From positions 1 through 64,000 of IMG/VR virus record IMGVR_UViG_3300031707_002920: DNA of 64,000 nt. One strand, 5' to 3'. How positions within the stretch are numbered: position 1 is the first letter of the stretch; every line of letters begins with the position of its first letter. The notes beneath the pieces were generated by a model, which did not search any database, was not told the origin of the DNA, and saw only the letters and a list, made by a program, of their open reading frames with translations. Positions 9,366 through 15,664 of this stretch are shown one piece after another. Both the position numbers and the translations under genes were made by a program. This DNA is from a virus.

Positions 9366-9477
9366 ACATTTAGCCGTGATTCAAAATGAGTTCTTGAAAA
9401 TATCGGGTTTCATGGGATTAGGACATTGGAGTGACAGCGATGAAGCTGCTGATTTCTTCAACACTATTGAAAGGTGA
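9363..9477 (+). pseudogene. Tag gene with 1-base deletion
   Basis: ATGAA-CATTTAGCCGTGATTC would read MKHLAVIQNEFLK if one A were present after ATGAA; as it stands the ATG frame stops at TAG. The tag frame runs on for about 36 codons to TGA at 9475. Read as a frameshifted remnant; a sequencing error or ribosomal slippage on AA is possible. Confidence 0.55.
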
Positions 9478-9482
9478 AAGAT

Positions 9483-9680
9483 ATGAAACATCTTACAGTA
9501 ATTCAAACTGAGTTTTTGAAAGAAGCACGCAAGTGGGACGATCTCGATCAAGATCAACAACGCGCTTATCTAAAACGTCATCCAAAAAGTAATCATGGTA
9601 ACTGCTGCTATAATTGTAGCAATCGCAATCAGTCAGAAACCAGCAGCAAAGCAGTCAGTGACAGCTATTTCAAAAGCTGA
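9483..9680 (+). CDS. Tag only, frame-shifted tail
   Basis: Tag MKHLTVIQTEFLKEARKW, DLDQDQQRAYLKRHPKS, then a tail of low-complexity residues (NCCYNCSNRNQSET) that looks like out-of-frame translation of the overlapping ORF at 9595. Probably a tag gene whose original cargo is lost, or a tag that now precedes an overlapping gene. GTGAAAGAT precedes the ATG. Confidence 0.5.
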   Translation: MKHLTVIQTEFLKEARKWDDLDQDQQRAYLKRHPKSNHGNCCYNCSNRNQSETSSKAVSDSYFKS

Positions 9681-9771
9681 CACTGTCACGACTGTTGTTA
9701 AAGACACTACTAAAGTTGTCAACGACACAACAAAAGTTATTAAGGTCAAAGAAGTAGCTAAAAAGAAGTAA
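9595..9771 (+). CDS. 58-residue peptide overlapping the tag gene
   Basis: ATG at 9595 in another frame gives a hydrophobic N-terminus (MVTAAIIVAIAISQ) and a repetitive, lysine-containing amphipathic tail (VTTVVKDTTKVV, then NDTTKVIKVKE). It resembles a small exported or membrane peptide. No ribosome binding site beyond the overlapping translation; coding status is inferred from the regular composition. Confidence 0.4.
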   Translation: MVTAAIIVAIAISQKPAAKQSVTAISKADTVTTVVKDTTKVVNDTTKVIKVKEVAKKK

Positions 9772-9867
9772 GTAACATGGTTTATCTTCGCTTTTTCAAT
9801 TGATTATTGTTTTATATTCAGGAATATTTCAAGAAACTTGTTGTATATTATTTAATTGGAGCACGTA

Positions 9868-9993
9868 ATGCAAACCTTACAACTTCACACCACGCTATCA
9901 ATAGAACGTGTAAAGCACGTGGTAATGGGGTTGTCCTATTTATCATACCTTGGAAAAGAAGAAGGTTATGATATATGGACAGGCGGGGTTTGA
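9868..9993 (+). CDS. Leader peptide 1 of tRNA cluster 1 (41 aa)
   Basis: ATG at 9868 with TTGGAGC seven bases upstream; TGA at 9991-9993 falls inside segment A of the attenuator. The 41 codons include at least one cognate codon for every readable tRNA in the cluster: CAC, AAA/AAG, CTA, CTT, TTA, TTG, GAT, TGG, ATG, GGA/GGG, GGT/GGC, GAA, TAT/TAC, GTA, ATA and TCA. Ala, Asn, Cys, Phe and Pro occur in neither leader nor cluster. Gln, Thr and Arg occur in the leader without a recognised tRNA. Interpreted as a translated sensor for attenuation. Confidence 0.7.
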   Translation: MQTLQLHTTLSIERVKHVVMGLSYLSYLGKEEGYDIWTGGV

Positions 9994-10063
9994 GTGTATT
10001 AAAAAACAAAAATTAGCATACACAAAAAACCCCGCCGATCTAACCAATCGACGGGGTTTTTTT
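9982..10063 (+). promoter_or_regulatory. Attenuator 1 (A:B antiterminator versus B:C terminator)
   Basis: A = GGCGGGGTTT (9982-9991), B = AAACCCCGCC (10027-10036), C = CGGGGTTT (10052-10059) followed by a T run to 10063. A:B gives 10 perfect pairs with a nested GTGTAT/ATACAC stem; B:C gives an intrinsic terminator. A ribosome finishing the leader would cover A and favour termination, and one stalled earlier would leave A free and favour read-through into the tRNAs. Confidence 0.7.
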
Positions 10064-10081
10064 ATTTTAGGGAGGCTCGCT

Positions 10082-10243
10082 ATGGAAAAACTTGAAGTCT
10101 CAAAGTGCTTCCTTCCTAAAGATGTATTTGATGAATTCATGAACATGGCAAAAGAAGACAAACAAAAATGGGGCCGGAAACCAAAACCAATCACAAAATT
10201 GGTATGGCCAAATGACAAGGAAATTATGGTGGATGTAGCTTAA
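10082..10243 (+). CDS. Small protein, 53 aa, unknown
   Basis: ATG at 10082 with AGGGAGG upstream, just after attenuator 1. The sequence is lysine- and proline-containing (KWGRKPKPITKLVWPND). The last five codons and stop lie inside tRNA-His, so the gene and tRNA share 16 bases. No family recognised. Would be the first gene read when attenuator 1 is open. Confidence 0.6.
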   Translation: MEKLEVSKCFLPKDVFDEFMNMAKEDKQKWGRKPKPITKLVWPNDKEIMVDVA

Positions 10244-10304
10244 CTGGCTAAAGCGCTGGATCGTGACTCCAGAGACTGTGTGGGTTCGAGTCCCATCATT
10301 CACC
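10228..10304 (+). tRNA. tRNA-His(GTG)
   Basis: Acceptor GTGGATG/CATTCAC plus the diagnostic extra G at -1 (10228) opposite C73. Anticodon arm CTGGA-TCGTGAC-TCCAG gives GTG. CCA is not encoded. Confidence 0.95.
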
Positions 10305-10365
10305 CTTAGATAGTTGTATGATTCAATTGACGATGATGATTAATGATCTTTGAAATTAAGTAAAT

Positions 10366-10439
10366 GCCTGCATAACTCAGATGGTCAGAGTACGATACTT
10401 TTAATATCGGAGTCGTCGGTTCAAATCCGACTGCAGGTA
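10366..10439 (+). tRNA. tRNA-Lys(TTT)
   Basis: Acceptor GCCTGCA/TGCAGGT, anticodon arm CGATA-CTTTTAA-TATCG, T-arm GTCGG-TTCAAAT-CCGAC. CCA not encoded. Confidence 0.95.
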
Positions 10440-10512
10440 CTTACATTCTGATTGCACTTGCAAATGACTTATCTTTTTGTTTGATAGTTCATATCTATCT
10501 AAGGAGGTAGAT

Positions 10513-12261
10513 ATGAATGAATTACAAGAAGTTCAAGAAATTCGCAAGTTGTACAATGAAGGCGCATTTTTAGCGACTTTGCAAGAACGATTTGGTAAAC
10601 TTGTAGTTAAGCATGCATTGGCAGGTCATCGTCAAAGTAAAGGTGAACGTTGGCGATCACTTCGCAAGATGCATCCTGAAACTTTTAAGATGTCAGATGA
10701 AGCTAAACAACGAATTTCAATAGCAAGAAAGAAGTATTTAGACTTACACCCTGAAAAAGTACCATATAGATTAAATCATTCATCAAAGATAAGTTGGCCT
10801 GAAAAAATATTTGAAAGTGCACTTAAACGACATGATATTACAGGTTGGGTAAGAAATTACATGAATGGTCGATATGAATATGATTTTGCTTTTCCAATGT
10901 TGAAAATTGATGTTGAAATTGATGGCAATACACATTCACTAAGTAATGTAAAGAAGATTGATTGTGAGCGTGACAATTGGTCAAAGTCTCAAGGATGGAT
11001 TATATTACGATTTACAGCGAAACATGTACTAAGAGATGTAAATCAATGTATTGAATTGTTGCAAAAACAGATTAGTAATATGACATTAGATGTTAACGAT
11101 GAAATTAATGCGTCATTTTTAATGTTAAGAACAGCTAAAGATCGATATCGACACGCATTGAAAGAACGACGGCAACAACGCAGTGTTGAACGCGCTAAAA
11201 AAATTGAAGAGTTACAGCAAAATAGTATTCAGTTTAATGAAAATAAAAAAATTGCAGGTAATGAATTGTCATTAGAAACCATTTTAGATCGAGTAAATAT
11301 AGCTAAAAATAATGATCAAGAAAAACGAGGATACGTATCTGAGTTATCTGAATTGTGGAAAGTGTCTAGTACACAAGTTCGAAGATTTTTAAAGCAATAC
11401 TGTCCGGAATGCTTAAGATTACGTACTCGTGTTTTTTGTGAACAAGCTAAGTTTATTAAAACTGATGAGGTTGTTAAACAGATCATAAGTGACTATAAAA
11501 ATGGCGATTCTTTAAGTCAAATTTGTAAAAAATATATTGTATTAAAAAAAATTGTTAAGCAGTTATTACTAGATAATCATGTGGAAATAAGAGATAAAAG
11601 ATATTATGCTAAAAGAACACTAGCTGATCGACATCAAAAATATCTAATGTCATATAGTGACAAACTTACTGATATTGTCAAAGATCATGATAATGGTTGT
11701 ACAATTAGAGAACTTAGAAGAAAATACAATATCAGTAGAACGATAATTAAAAAATTGTTGAACTTGTCAGACAGTGATTATAAAAACCAATTACAACAAG
11801 AAAAATTAGATAAACTAGAAGCTAAGATCATACAAAAACAAAAGCTGCAAAATCAAATTAAGCAGCAGCAGCAGCGATTGTTAAAACAGAAAAGAAAACT
11901 AAAACGAAGATTAAGTCCTGAAAATCAACAAAAAATGCAAGATCGAATAAATTGCATACTCAAATCTGAGATAGATTATTCATCTTTTGGATGGGTAAAT
12001 AAAGTTTCAGTTCTTATTGGACTATCACCACAAAAGGTTAATGGATGGATGAAAAAATACATGTCAGATTTTTATGACAGTAATTGTTTCAAAAAAAGAG
12101 ATAGAAAAAATATATTGTTATCTAATGACGTCATTGAACAAATAGTTAGTGATTACAAAAATAGCAAATCATTACGTCAAATTTGCAAAAAATATGACGT
12201 GTCAAAGAATGTTGTTAAACTATTGTTGTTAAGTCGTCACATTGAAATAAGAAGTCGATGA
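10513..12261 (+). CDS. Vsr/EDxHD-type homing endonuclease with repeated HTH modules
   Basis: 582 residues from ATG 10513, chosen for the AAGGAGG six bases upstream. Residues about 100-190 hold a Vsr-like PD-(D/E)XK core: WPEKIFESAL, YEYDFAFPMLKIDVEIDGNTH and the following D-x-x-R-D-N-W-x-x-S-Q-G-W with ILRF. The C-terminal half contains at least three repeats of a helix-turn-helix module (I-x-x-Y-K-N-x-x-S-L-x-Q-I-C-K-K-Y) separated by a long coiled coil, as in DNA-recognition parts of free-standing phage homing enzymes. It lies between tRNA-Lys and tRNA-Leu, so it may drive spread of the tRNA cluster (inference). Confidence 0.75.
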   Translation: MNELQEVQEIRKLYNEGAFLATLQERFGKLVVKHALAGHRQSKGERWRSLRKMHPETFKMSDEAKQRISIARKKYLDLHPEKVPYRLNHSSKISWPEKIFESALKRHDITGWVRNYMNGRYEYDFAFPMLKIDVEIDGNTHSLSNVKKIDCERDNWSKSQGWIILRFTAKHVLRDVNQCIELLQKQISNMTLDVNDEINASFLMLRTAKDRYRHALKERRQQRSVERAKKIEELQQNSIQFNENKKIAGNELSLETILDRVNIAKNNDQEKRGYVSELSELWKVSSTQVRRFLKQYCPECLRLRTRVFCEQAKFIKTDEVVKQIISDYKNGDSLSQICKKYIVLKKIVKQLLLDNHVEIRDKRYYAKRTLADRHQKYLMSYSDKLTDIVKDHDNGCTIRELRRKYNISRTIIKKLLNLSDSDYKNQLQQEKLDKLEAKIIQKQKLQNQIKQQQQRLLKQKRKLKRRLSPENQQKMQDRINCILKSEIDYSSFGWVNKVSVLIGLSPQKVNGWMKKYMSDFYDSNCFKKRDRKNILLSNDVIEQIVSDYKNSKSLRQICKKYDVSKNVVKLLLLSRHIEIRSR

Positions 12262-12355
12262 GTTAAAAAAGAAGCTAGCTGATGCGCGCAAAAAACGTCA
12301 GACAATTAGAGCACGGTTGGAGCGTTCTTTGACATTGATGATGAAGCACATTTGA
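12257..12355 (+). other. Coiled-coil coding remnant
   Basis: Starting one codon before the endonuclease stop, another frame reads ELKKKLADARKKRQT and then RARLERSLTLMMKHI to TGA at 12353. It has no start codon of its own. Either a frameshifted end of the endonuclease or the tail of the gene it inserted into. Confidence 0.35.
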
Positions 12356-12367
12356 GAACGTAATTAC

Positions 12368-12451
12368 GCGAGGATGGCGGAATTGGCAGACGCACTGGGC
12401 CTAGAACCCAGCGGAAGAAATTCCTTGCGAGTTCAAGTCTCGCTTCTCGCA
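12368..12451 (+). tRNA. tRNA-Leu(TAG), copy 1
   Basis: Class II tRNA. Acceptor GCGAGGA/TTCTCGC, anticodon arm CTGGG-CCTAGAA-CCCAG, long variable arm, T-arm GCGAG-TTCAAGT-CTCGC. Confidence 0.93.
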
Positions 12452-12641
12452 GTTTATAGCAAGCAGTCATGGCATGATCTGAGACTACCATCTCTGAAAT
12501 CATAGGAGAATGGCAAGACTTGATTGTCAAACTGTTTGCAAAAAGGTCAAACTTAGAACTGGCAACGGTACCAGTTCCCAAGGCACTCGACAGTGTGCCG
12601 GCAGGACTGGTCGTAGGAATGATCAACTGTCAGAATTTCTT
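12452..12641 (+). other. Spacer with open but startless frame
   Basis: 190 bases between two Leu tRNAs. One frame is open and protein-like (LATVPVPKALDSVPAGLVVG) but has no start codon and runs into the next tRNA, so it is probably a gene remnant. No hairpin terminator seen. Confidence 0.3.
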
Positions 12642-12724
12642 GCGGATGTGGCGGAACGGCAGACGCACTACTTTGAGGTGGTAGCGAGAGCAATCTCGTG
12701 TAGGTTCAAGTCCTATCATCCGCA
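12642..12724 (+). tRNA. tRNA-Leu(GAG)
   Basis: Acceptor GCGGATG/CATCCGC, anticodon arm CTACT-TTGAGGT-GGTAG, long variable arm GAGAGCAATCTC, T-arm GTAGG-TTCAAGT-CCTAT. Confidence 0.92.
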
Positions 12725-12755
12725 TTAATTGTAAATGATTGTAGAATAGCAATAC

Positions 12756-12829
12756 GGAGTATTAGTCTAGTGGTAAAACCACGGTTTGTCGAACCGTTGT
12801 CAGCAGTTCAATTCTGCTATACTCCGCCA
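12756..12829 (+). tRNA. tRNA-Asp(GTC)
   Basis: Acceptor GGAGTAT/ATACTCC, G73 as usual for Asp, CCA encoded. Anticodon arm ACGGT-TTGTCGA-ACCGT. Confidence 0.93.
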
Positions 12830-12836
12830 GATTTTT

Positions 12837-12909
12837 GGGAGCGTCTGCTAATCTGGTAAGCTTCTAGTCTCCAAAACTAGCAATACACGTTCAAATCGTG
12901 TCGCTCCTG
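12837..12909 (+). tRNA. tRNA-Trp(CCA)
   Basis: Acceptor GGGAGCG/CGCTCCT, G73, anticodon arm CTAGT-CTCCAAA-ACTAG, T-arm ACACG-TTCAAAT-CGTGT. Confidence 0.93.
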
Positions 12910-13016
12910 TAATTTTGAAAACTAAATGAAAGTGTTTGCTTAGTGGCACTACAGATCAATTTTTAACATCTAACAAAGGAGGTTCTCATGATGTAAAACT
13001 TAACAAGGAGTGCATC

Positions 13017-13271
13017 ATGAGCAGATCGTATCGTGAACCGTATTTCACGAGCACAGGTTCAAAGTATCGGACATTTGCGAAACGCTATGCGAACAGGATC
13101 GTGCGAAAGACAGACGATGTCCCTGACGGTAAGGCGTACCGTAAATTGTATTGTTCGTGGAACATTAGCGATTTCAACGTCCGGTGGAATCCAAAGCCAA
13201 GAATCTGGTGGATCAATGGCAAGCAGCAAGTCATTGAACCGACACCGGAGTGGAAAGCAAGAATGAAATGA
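13017..13271 (+). CDS. Conserved phage protein, 84 aa, basic
   Basis: ATG at 13017 with ACAAGGAG upstream. Starts MSRSYREPYFTSTGSKYRT and contains DVPDGKAYRKLYCSWNISD, a pattern I know from small uncharacterised phage proteins that lie near tRNA genes (MSRSYRKPY..., GKAYRK..CSW). Basic, Trp-rich, possibly RNA-binding. Function unknown. Confidence 0.7.
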   Translation: MSRSYREPYFTSTGSKYRTFAKRYANRIVRKTDDVPDGKAYRKLYCSWNISDFNVRWNPKPRIWWINGKQQVIEPTPEWKARMK

Positions 13272-13332
13272 GTTTAAAGGAGGTTATAATCAATCGTATA
13301 ATTGCATAAGATAAGTTTCTATAGAAATGAAT

Positions 13333-13633
13333 GCTCGGATGGTGGAATTGGTAGACACAAGGGACTCTGTAAAAGGGTCGTATATCTTGGAAACAAGTAT
13401 ATTGTAAACTGTCAAATTCGGTGGACGGTGTAAAATCTCAACGCCGAGCCAAGCTTTAGGTAACTAAAGAAGGTGTAGAGACTAAACGGCAGTCACCTAA
13501 AAGTTAACAGTTGACTCATGGTGAAGACATAGTCCAGACTACAAACAATGCTTGTTGACGATGAAAATCGTAGTAGTAAGTAAAATCCCTCGGGAGCGAT
13601 CCTATACCGGTTCAAGTCCGGTTCCGAGCACCA
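13333..13633 (+). tRNA. tRNA-Leu(TAA) interrupted by a group I intron
   Basis: Exon 1 13333-13366 ends GGGACT; exon 2 13581-13633 begins TAAAATCCCT. Joining gives anticodon arm AGGGA-CTTAAAA-TCCCT (anticodon TAA), acceptor GCTCGGA/TCCGAGC, a class II variable arm, A73 and encoded CCA. Confidence 0.88.
13367..13580 (+). ncRNA. Group I intron in the anticodon loop of tRNA-Leu
   Basis: 214 nt. Exon GACT pairs with intron GGTC, giving the canonical U-G pair at the 5' splice site (P1). The core contains GGTGTAGAGACTAAACGG (P3/P7 region, as in tRNA-Leu introns of cyanobacteria) and GAAGACATAGTCC (3' strand of P7). The last intron base is G, as group I introns require. No ORF inside, so mobility would need help in trans. 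Confidence 0.85.
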
Positions 13634-13661
13634 TTATGAAAAGAAAATCTTTAATACTATT

Positions 13662-13735
13662 GCCGGATTGGTGTAATTGGTAAACACGCTTATTTCAAAA
13701 GTAAGTCTTTGAGAGTTCAAAACTCTCATCCGGTA
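13662..13735 (+). tRNA. tRNA with anticodon CAA on a class I body
   Basis: Acceptor GCCGGAT/ATCCGGT, D-arm GTGT/ACAC, anticodon arm CTTAT-TTCAAAA-GTAAG, five-base variable loop, T-arm GAGAG-TTCAAAA-CTCTC. CAA is a Leu anticodon, but bacterial tRNA-Leu has a long variable arm and this one has not. Leu, or a recoded identity, is open. Confidence 0.75.
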
Positions 13736-13744
13736 TATGAAAAT

Positions 13745-13826
13745 TGCGGCGTACAGTAGCGGTCTAACTGGGAAGCCTCATAAGCTTCTGGCGCAAGCCT
13801 CATGAGTTCAAATCTCATCGCCGCTA
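13745..13826 (+). tRNA. tRNA with anticodon CAT, T1-T72 mismatch and long variable arm
   Basis: Acceptor TGCGGCG/CGCCGCT with a 1-72 mismatch, D-arm CAGT/ACTG, anticodon arm GAAGC-CTCATAA-GCTTC, variable arm with stem GGC-GCAA-GCC, T-arm ATGAG-TTCAAAT-CTCAT. A 1-72 mismatch is an initiator hallmark, yet the three G-C pairs of initiator anticodon stems are missing and the variable arm is class II. Assignment as Met is by anticodon only. Confidence 0.7.
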
Positions 13827-13832
13827 ATTTAT

Positions 13833-13904
13833 GTGAGTGTAGCCTAGCGGTCAGGCACCTTCCTTCCAAGTAGGTATACGCGGGTTCGATCCCCGTCACT
13901 CACT
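13833..13904 (+). tRNA. tRNA-Gly(TCC)
   Basis: Acceptor GTGAGTG/CACTCAC, anticodon arm CCTTC-CTTCCAA-GTAGG with one T-T mismatch, T-arm GCGGG-TTCGATC-CCCGT. Confidence 0.88.
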
Positions 13905-13907
13905 TAT

Positions 13908-13984
13908 AGTGGCATCATCTAACGGCTTTAGGATGCGCGGTTTTCAACCACGCAATCGGGTTTCGACTACCCGTGCCACTACCA
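13908..13984 (+). tRNA. tRNA-Glu(TTC)
   Basis: Acceptor AGTGGCA/TGCCACT, anticodon loop TTTTCAA between CGCGG and CCACG (one mismatch), T-arm TCGGG-TTTCGAC-TACCCG variant, encoded CCA. Confidence 0.85.
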
Positions 13985-13993
13985 AATAGAATT

Positions 13994-14077
13994 GGGTCGG
14001 TCGCATAGCGGCAAGTGCACCTGATTGTAGCTCAGGCGTCTTACGACTATTCGTTGGTTCGAGTCCAGCCCGGCCCA
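13994..14077 (+). tRNA. tRNA-Tyr(GTA)
   Basis: Class II. Acceptor GGGTCGG/CCGGCCC, anticodon arm CCTGA-TTGTAGC-TCAGG, long variable arm, T-arm GTTGG-TTCGAGT-CCAGC. Confidence 0.93.
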
Positions 14078-14179
14078 TTTACAATGTGACTCTCTTAGAG
14101 GGTCTTACACATACCCTAAAAAATTGAGAGAGTTATATTTTCACTTCACAAAATTTGAAGTTTATTTGATAAGTGCTAT

Positions 14180-14249
14180 GGTGAGTTCGGATAATGGTAG
14201 ATCGAGCGCCCGGAAGGGTATGGGAGTTCAAGTTTCTCACTCACCGCCA
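14180..14249 (+). tRNA. Degenerate tRNA, anticodon arm not foldable
   Basis: Acceptor GGTGAGT/ACTCACC, G73, encoded CCA and a T-arm (GGGAG-TTCAAGT-TTCTC) are present, but only 67 bases precede CCA and the anticodon region folds as CCC-GGAA-GGG with a four-base loop. Probably a decayed tRNA; identity not assigned. Confidence 0.5.
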
Positions 14250-14256
14250 AAATTAT

Positions 14257-14331
14257 GCGGCAGTCGCTAAGCGGTTTAGCACATCATTGCCTATGATGTC
14301 TACGCCAGTTCGATCCTGGTCTGCCGCACCA
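14257..14331 (+). tRNA. tRNA-Gly(GCC)
   Basis: Acceptor GCGGCAG/CTGCCGC, anticodon arm CATCA-TTGCCTA-TGATG, T-arm GCCAG-TTCGATC-CTGGT, encoded CCA. Confidence 0.93.
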
Positions 14332-14349
14332 TTTTTTCAAAGGAGGTAT

Positions 14350-14514
14350 ATGAATTATTTACTAACTATTAGAGTGCCTTTTACTGATATTGATGATGTC
14401 ATTGCCAGACAAAAAGCATTAGAAATTTTAGAAAAAGTAAATATTTCTAATGAAAAAGTGGTCAAATTACAAAGACTGCAAGAAAATGCAGAACCTGTCA
14501 AAGTTAATTTGTAG
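14350..14514 (+). CDS. Small protein, 54 aa, unknown
   Basis: ATG at 14350 with AAAGGAGG upstream. Begins MNYLLTIRVPFTDIDDVIAR and ends in a short helix. Its stop TAG shares two bases with tRNA-Val, so gene and tRNA are packed as tightly as possible. Resembles small phage proteins with a ferredoxin-like beta-alpha-beta start, but I cannot name it. Confidence 0.65.
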   Translation: MNYLLTIRVPFTDIDDVIARQKALEILEKVNISNEKVVKLQRLQENAEPVKVNL

Positions 14515-14588
14515 GCACTTATTTCAGCGGTAAGAATAGCTGGCTTACGTCCAGCAGGTCGACAGTTCGAGTCTGTCAGTGCCTACCA
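14513..14588 (+). tRNA. tRNA-Val(TAC)
   Basis: Acceptor AGGCACT/AGTGCCT, anticodon arm GCTGG-CTTACGT-CCAGC, T-arm GACAG-TTCGAGT-CTGTC, encoded CCA. Confidence 0.93.
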
Positions 14589-14661
14589 TTTTTCAAAGTA
14601 AAAAGCAATAAGATAAATCTATTGATAAAACATGTATAGTATATGTCTATAACAAACTTTC

Positions 14662-14743
14662 AGGAGAGTATCGGTACACTCTTATAAGGTGTATACCCGT
14701 AATTGGTTCATTGAAAATGAGGGTTCAAGTCCCTCCTCTCCTA
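14662..14743 (+). tRNA. tRNA-Ile(TAT), D-arm missing
   Basis: Acceptor AGGAGAG/CTCTCCT, anticodon arm ACACT-CTTATAA-GGTGT, T-arm GAGGG-TTCAAGT-CCCTC. Only TCGGT lies where the D-arm should be, while about 26 bases separate anticodon and T stems. The alternative loop TTGAAAA (Phe) would overlap the T stem, so Ile is preferred. Confidence 0.6.
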
Positions 14744-14788
14744 TAATTAAATTAAGATCATGGCAATAATAATTGATTATCACTTTAT

Positions 14789-15143
14789 GATCCTGTGAGC
14801 GAGAAAACCCACGGTTGAAACCGTGGGATGAAAGCGAGCCGTAATATATATTCTAAATGACAGGCTCAGTTCTGAACTCTTCAAGGCTGAAAGTGCCGGT
14901 TGAGTTCCATAAAAAAATGAACTGAATCACCGTCAAAAGCTCCTTGCTTCAGGGCCAGATGTAAAAAGCACCACGGTATCATCCTGGTTTTCTGGAAAAG
15001 CACTCTGATTCGGAGATTCATAAAATTTCGTTTCATACCCAGACTCGGGCTGGAGTCTGTTGAGCGACCAGTGCCCCGCCGCAAGGCGAAAGCACCGGTG
15101 AGGGCTCATAGAAGCCCACGACTTTAGTCGTGGGAGCAGTCAC
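14789..15143 (+). mobile_element. Non-autonomous IS605-type mini-element (family 1), copy A
   Basis: 355 bp without an ORF. Left end GATCCTGTGAGCGAGAAAAC with hairpin CCCACGGTTgaaACCGTGGG, right end identical in design to 1-168, ending GCAGTCAC. Preceded by TTTAT, the same left flank as copy B, taken as the target/TAM. It keeps the omega-RNA scaffold, so with a TnpB in trans it could express a guide starting at 15144. Confidence 0.8.
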
Positions 15144-15259
15144 TATATTTACAATACCATTCAGTCTTCGATTTGTCTTTGATAATTGAATTTAGAATAT
15201 GTGAAAGAGTTAGATGATGATGCTATTCTTGAAAGATTAAATATTGATGATGAACTAAA
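15144..15259 (+). other. Gene remnant downstream of mini-element
   Basis: From about 15188 one frame reads NLEYVKELDDDAILERLNID and continues DELKEE into tRNA-Ser, without a good start. Looks like the end of a gene truncated by the tRNA or by the IS insertion. Confidence 0.3.
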
Positions 15260-15345
15260 GGAAGAGTCGCTCAATGGTAGAGCATCTGATTTGAGATCAG
15301 ACGCCTCAAAAGGGTGTGCGGGTTCAAGTCCTGCCTCTTCCGCCA
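15260..15345 (+). tRNA. tRNA-Ser(TGA)
   Basis: Class II. Acceptor GGAAGAG/CTCTTCC, G73, encoded CCA, anticodon arm TCTGA-TTTGAGA-TCAGA, long variable arm. Confidence 0.93.
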
Positions 15346-15350
15346 ATCTT

Positions 15351-15377
15351 GGGCCTGTGGCTTAGTTGGTTAATGAA
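15351..15377 (+). pseudogene. 5' tRNA fragment
   Basis: GGGCCTGTGGCTTAGTTGGT is a perfect tRNA 5' half (acceptor strand, T8, D-arm) that stops before the anticodon arm. No matching 3' acceptor strand nearby. A recombination scar upstream of the next CDS. Confidence 0.6.
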
Positions 15378-15404
15378 TGGTAATGTTTAAACAAAGGACT
15401 AGAT

Positions 15405-15614
15405 ATGAGTTTTGGATTGAAGAAGTCTTTTGGCAGGTTCGTTAAAAAACTACCGGATTTTATTGTAATAAAATATGATGACTATTTTAACGTTATTTAT
15501 AAAGATGGGCGTCAAAGCAATGAATATGAAACAGACAGATATATTTTTGGCAAAAGTGATGAAGGATTTTATATGATAAATAAGAAAGCAATAGTTTATG
15601 GAATAAGAGTATAA
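15405..15614 (+). CDS. Small protein, 69 aa, unknown
   Basis: ATG at 15405 with AAGGACTAG upstream. Basic N-terminus (FGLKKSFGRFVKKLPDF) then beta-rich, aromatic sequence (YDDYFNVIYKDGRQSNEYET). Not recognised. It begins just after one tRNA fragment and ends just before another. Confidence 0.55.
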   Translation: MSFGLKKSFGRFVKKLPDFIVIKYDDYFNVIYKDGRQSNEYETDRYIFGKSDEGFYMINKKAIVYGIRV

Positions 15615-15616
15615 GT

Positions 15617-15663
15617 GGAGAGTTAGCATAACTGGTAATGCAGTCGATTTGAGGTCGACCGCT
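15617..15663 (+). pseudogene. 5' two thirds of a tRNA-Ser(TGA)-like gene
   Basis: Acceptor 5' strand GGAGAGT, D-arm GCAT/ATGC and anticodon arm GTCGA-TTTGAGG-TCGAC are intact, then the sequence runs straight into the start of the next CDS. Variable arm, T-arm and 3' acceptor strand are missing. Confidence 0.6.
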
Positions 15664-15664
15664 C

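Noticed and set aside
9868-10063. T-box riboswitch before the tRNA genes
   Set aside because: No T-box sequence or specifier stem seen; a translated leader with stop in segment A explains the arrangement better.
12306-12626. Minus-strand 106-aa ORF
   Set aside because: It is antisense to a tRNA-Leu and has no RBS.
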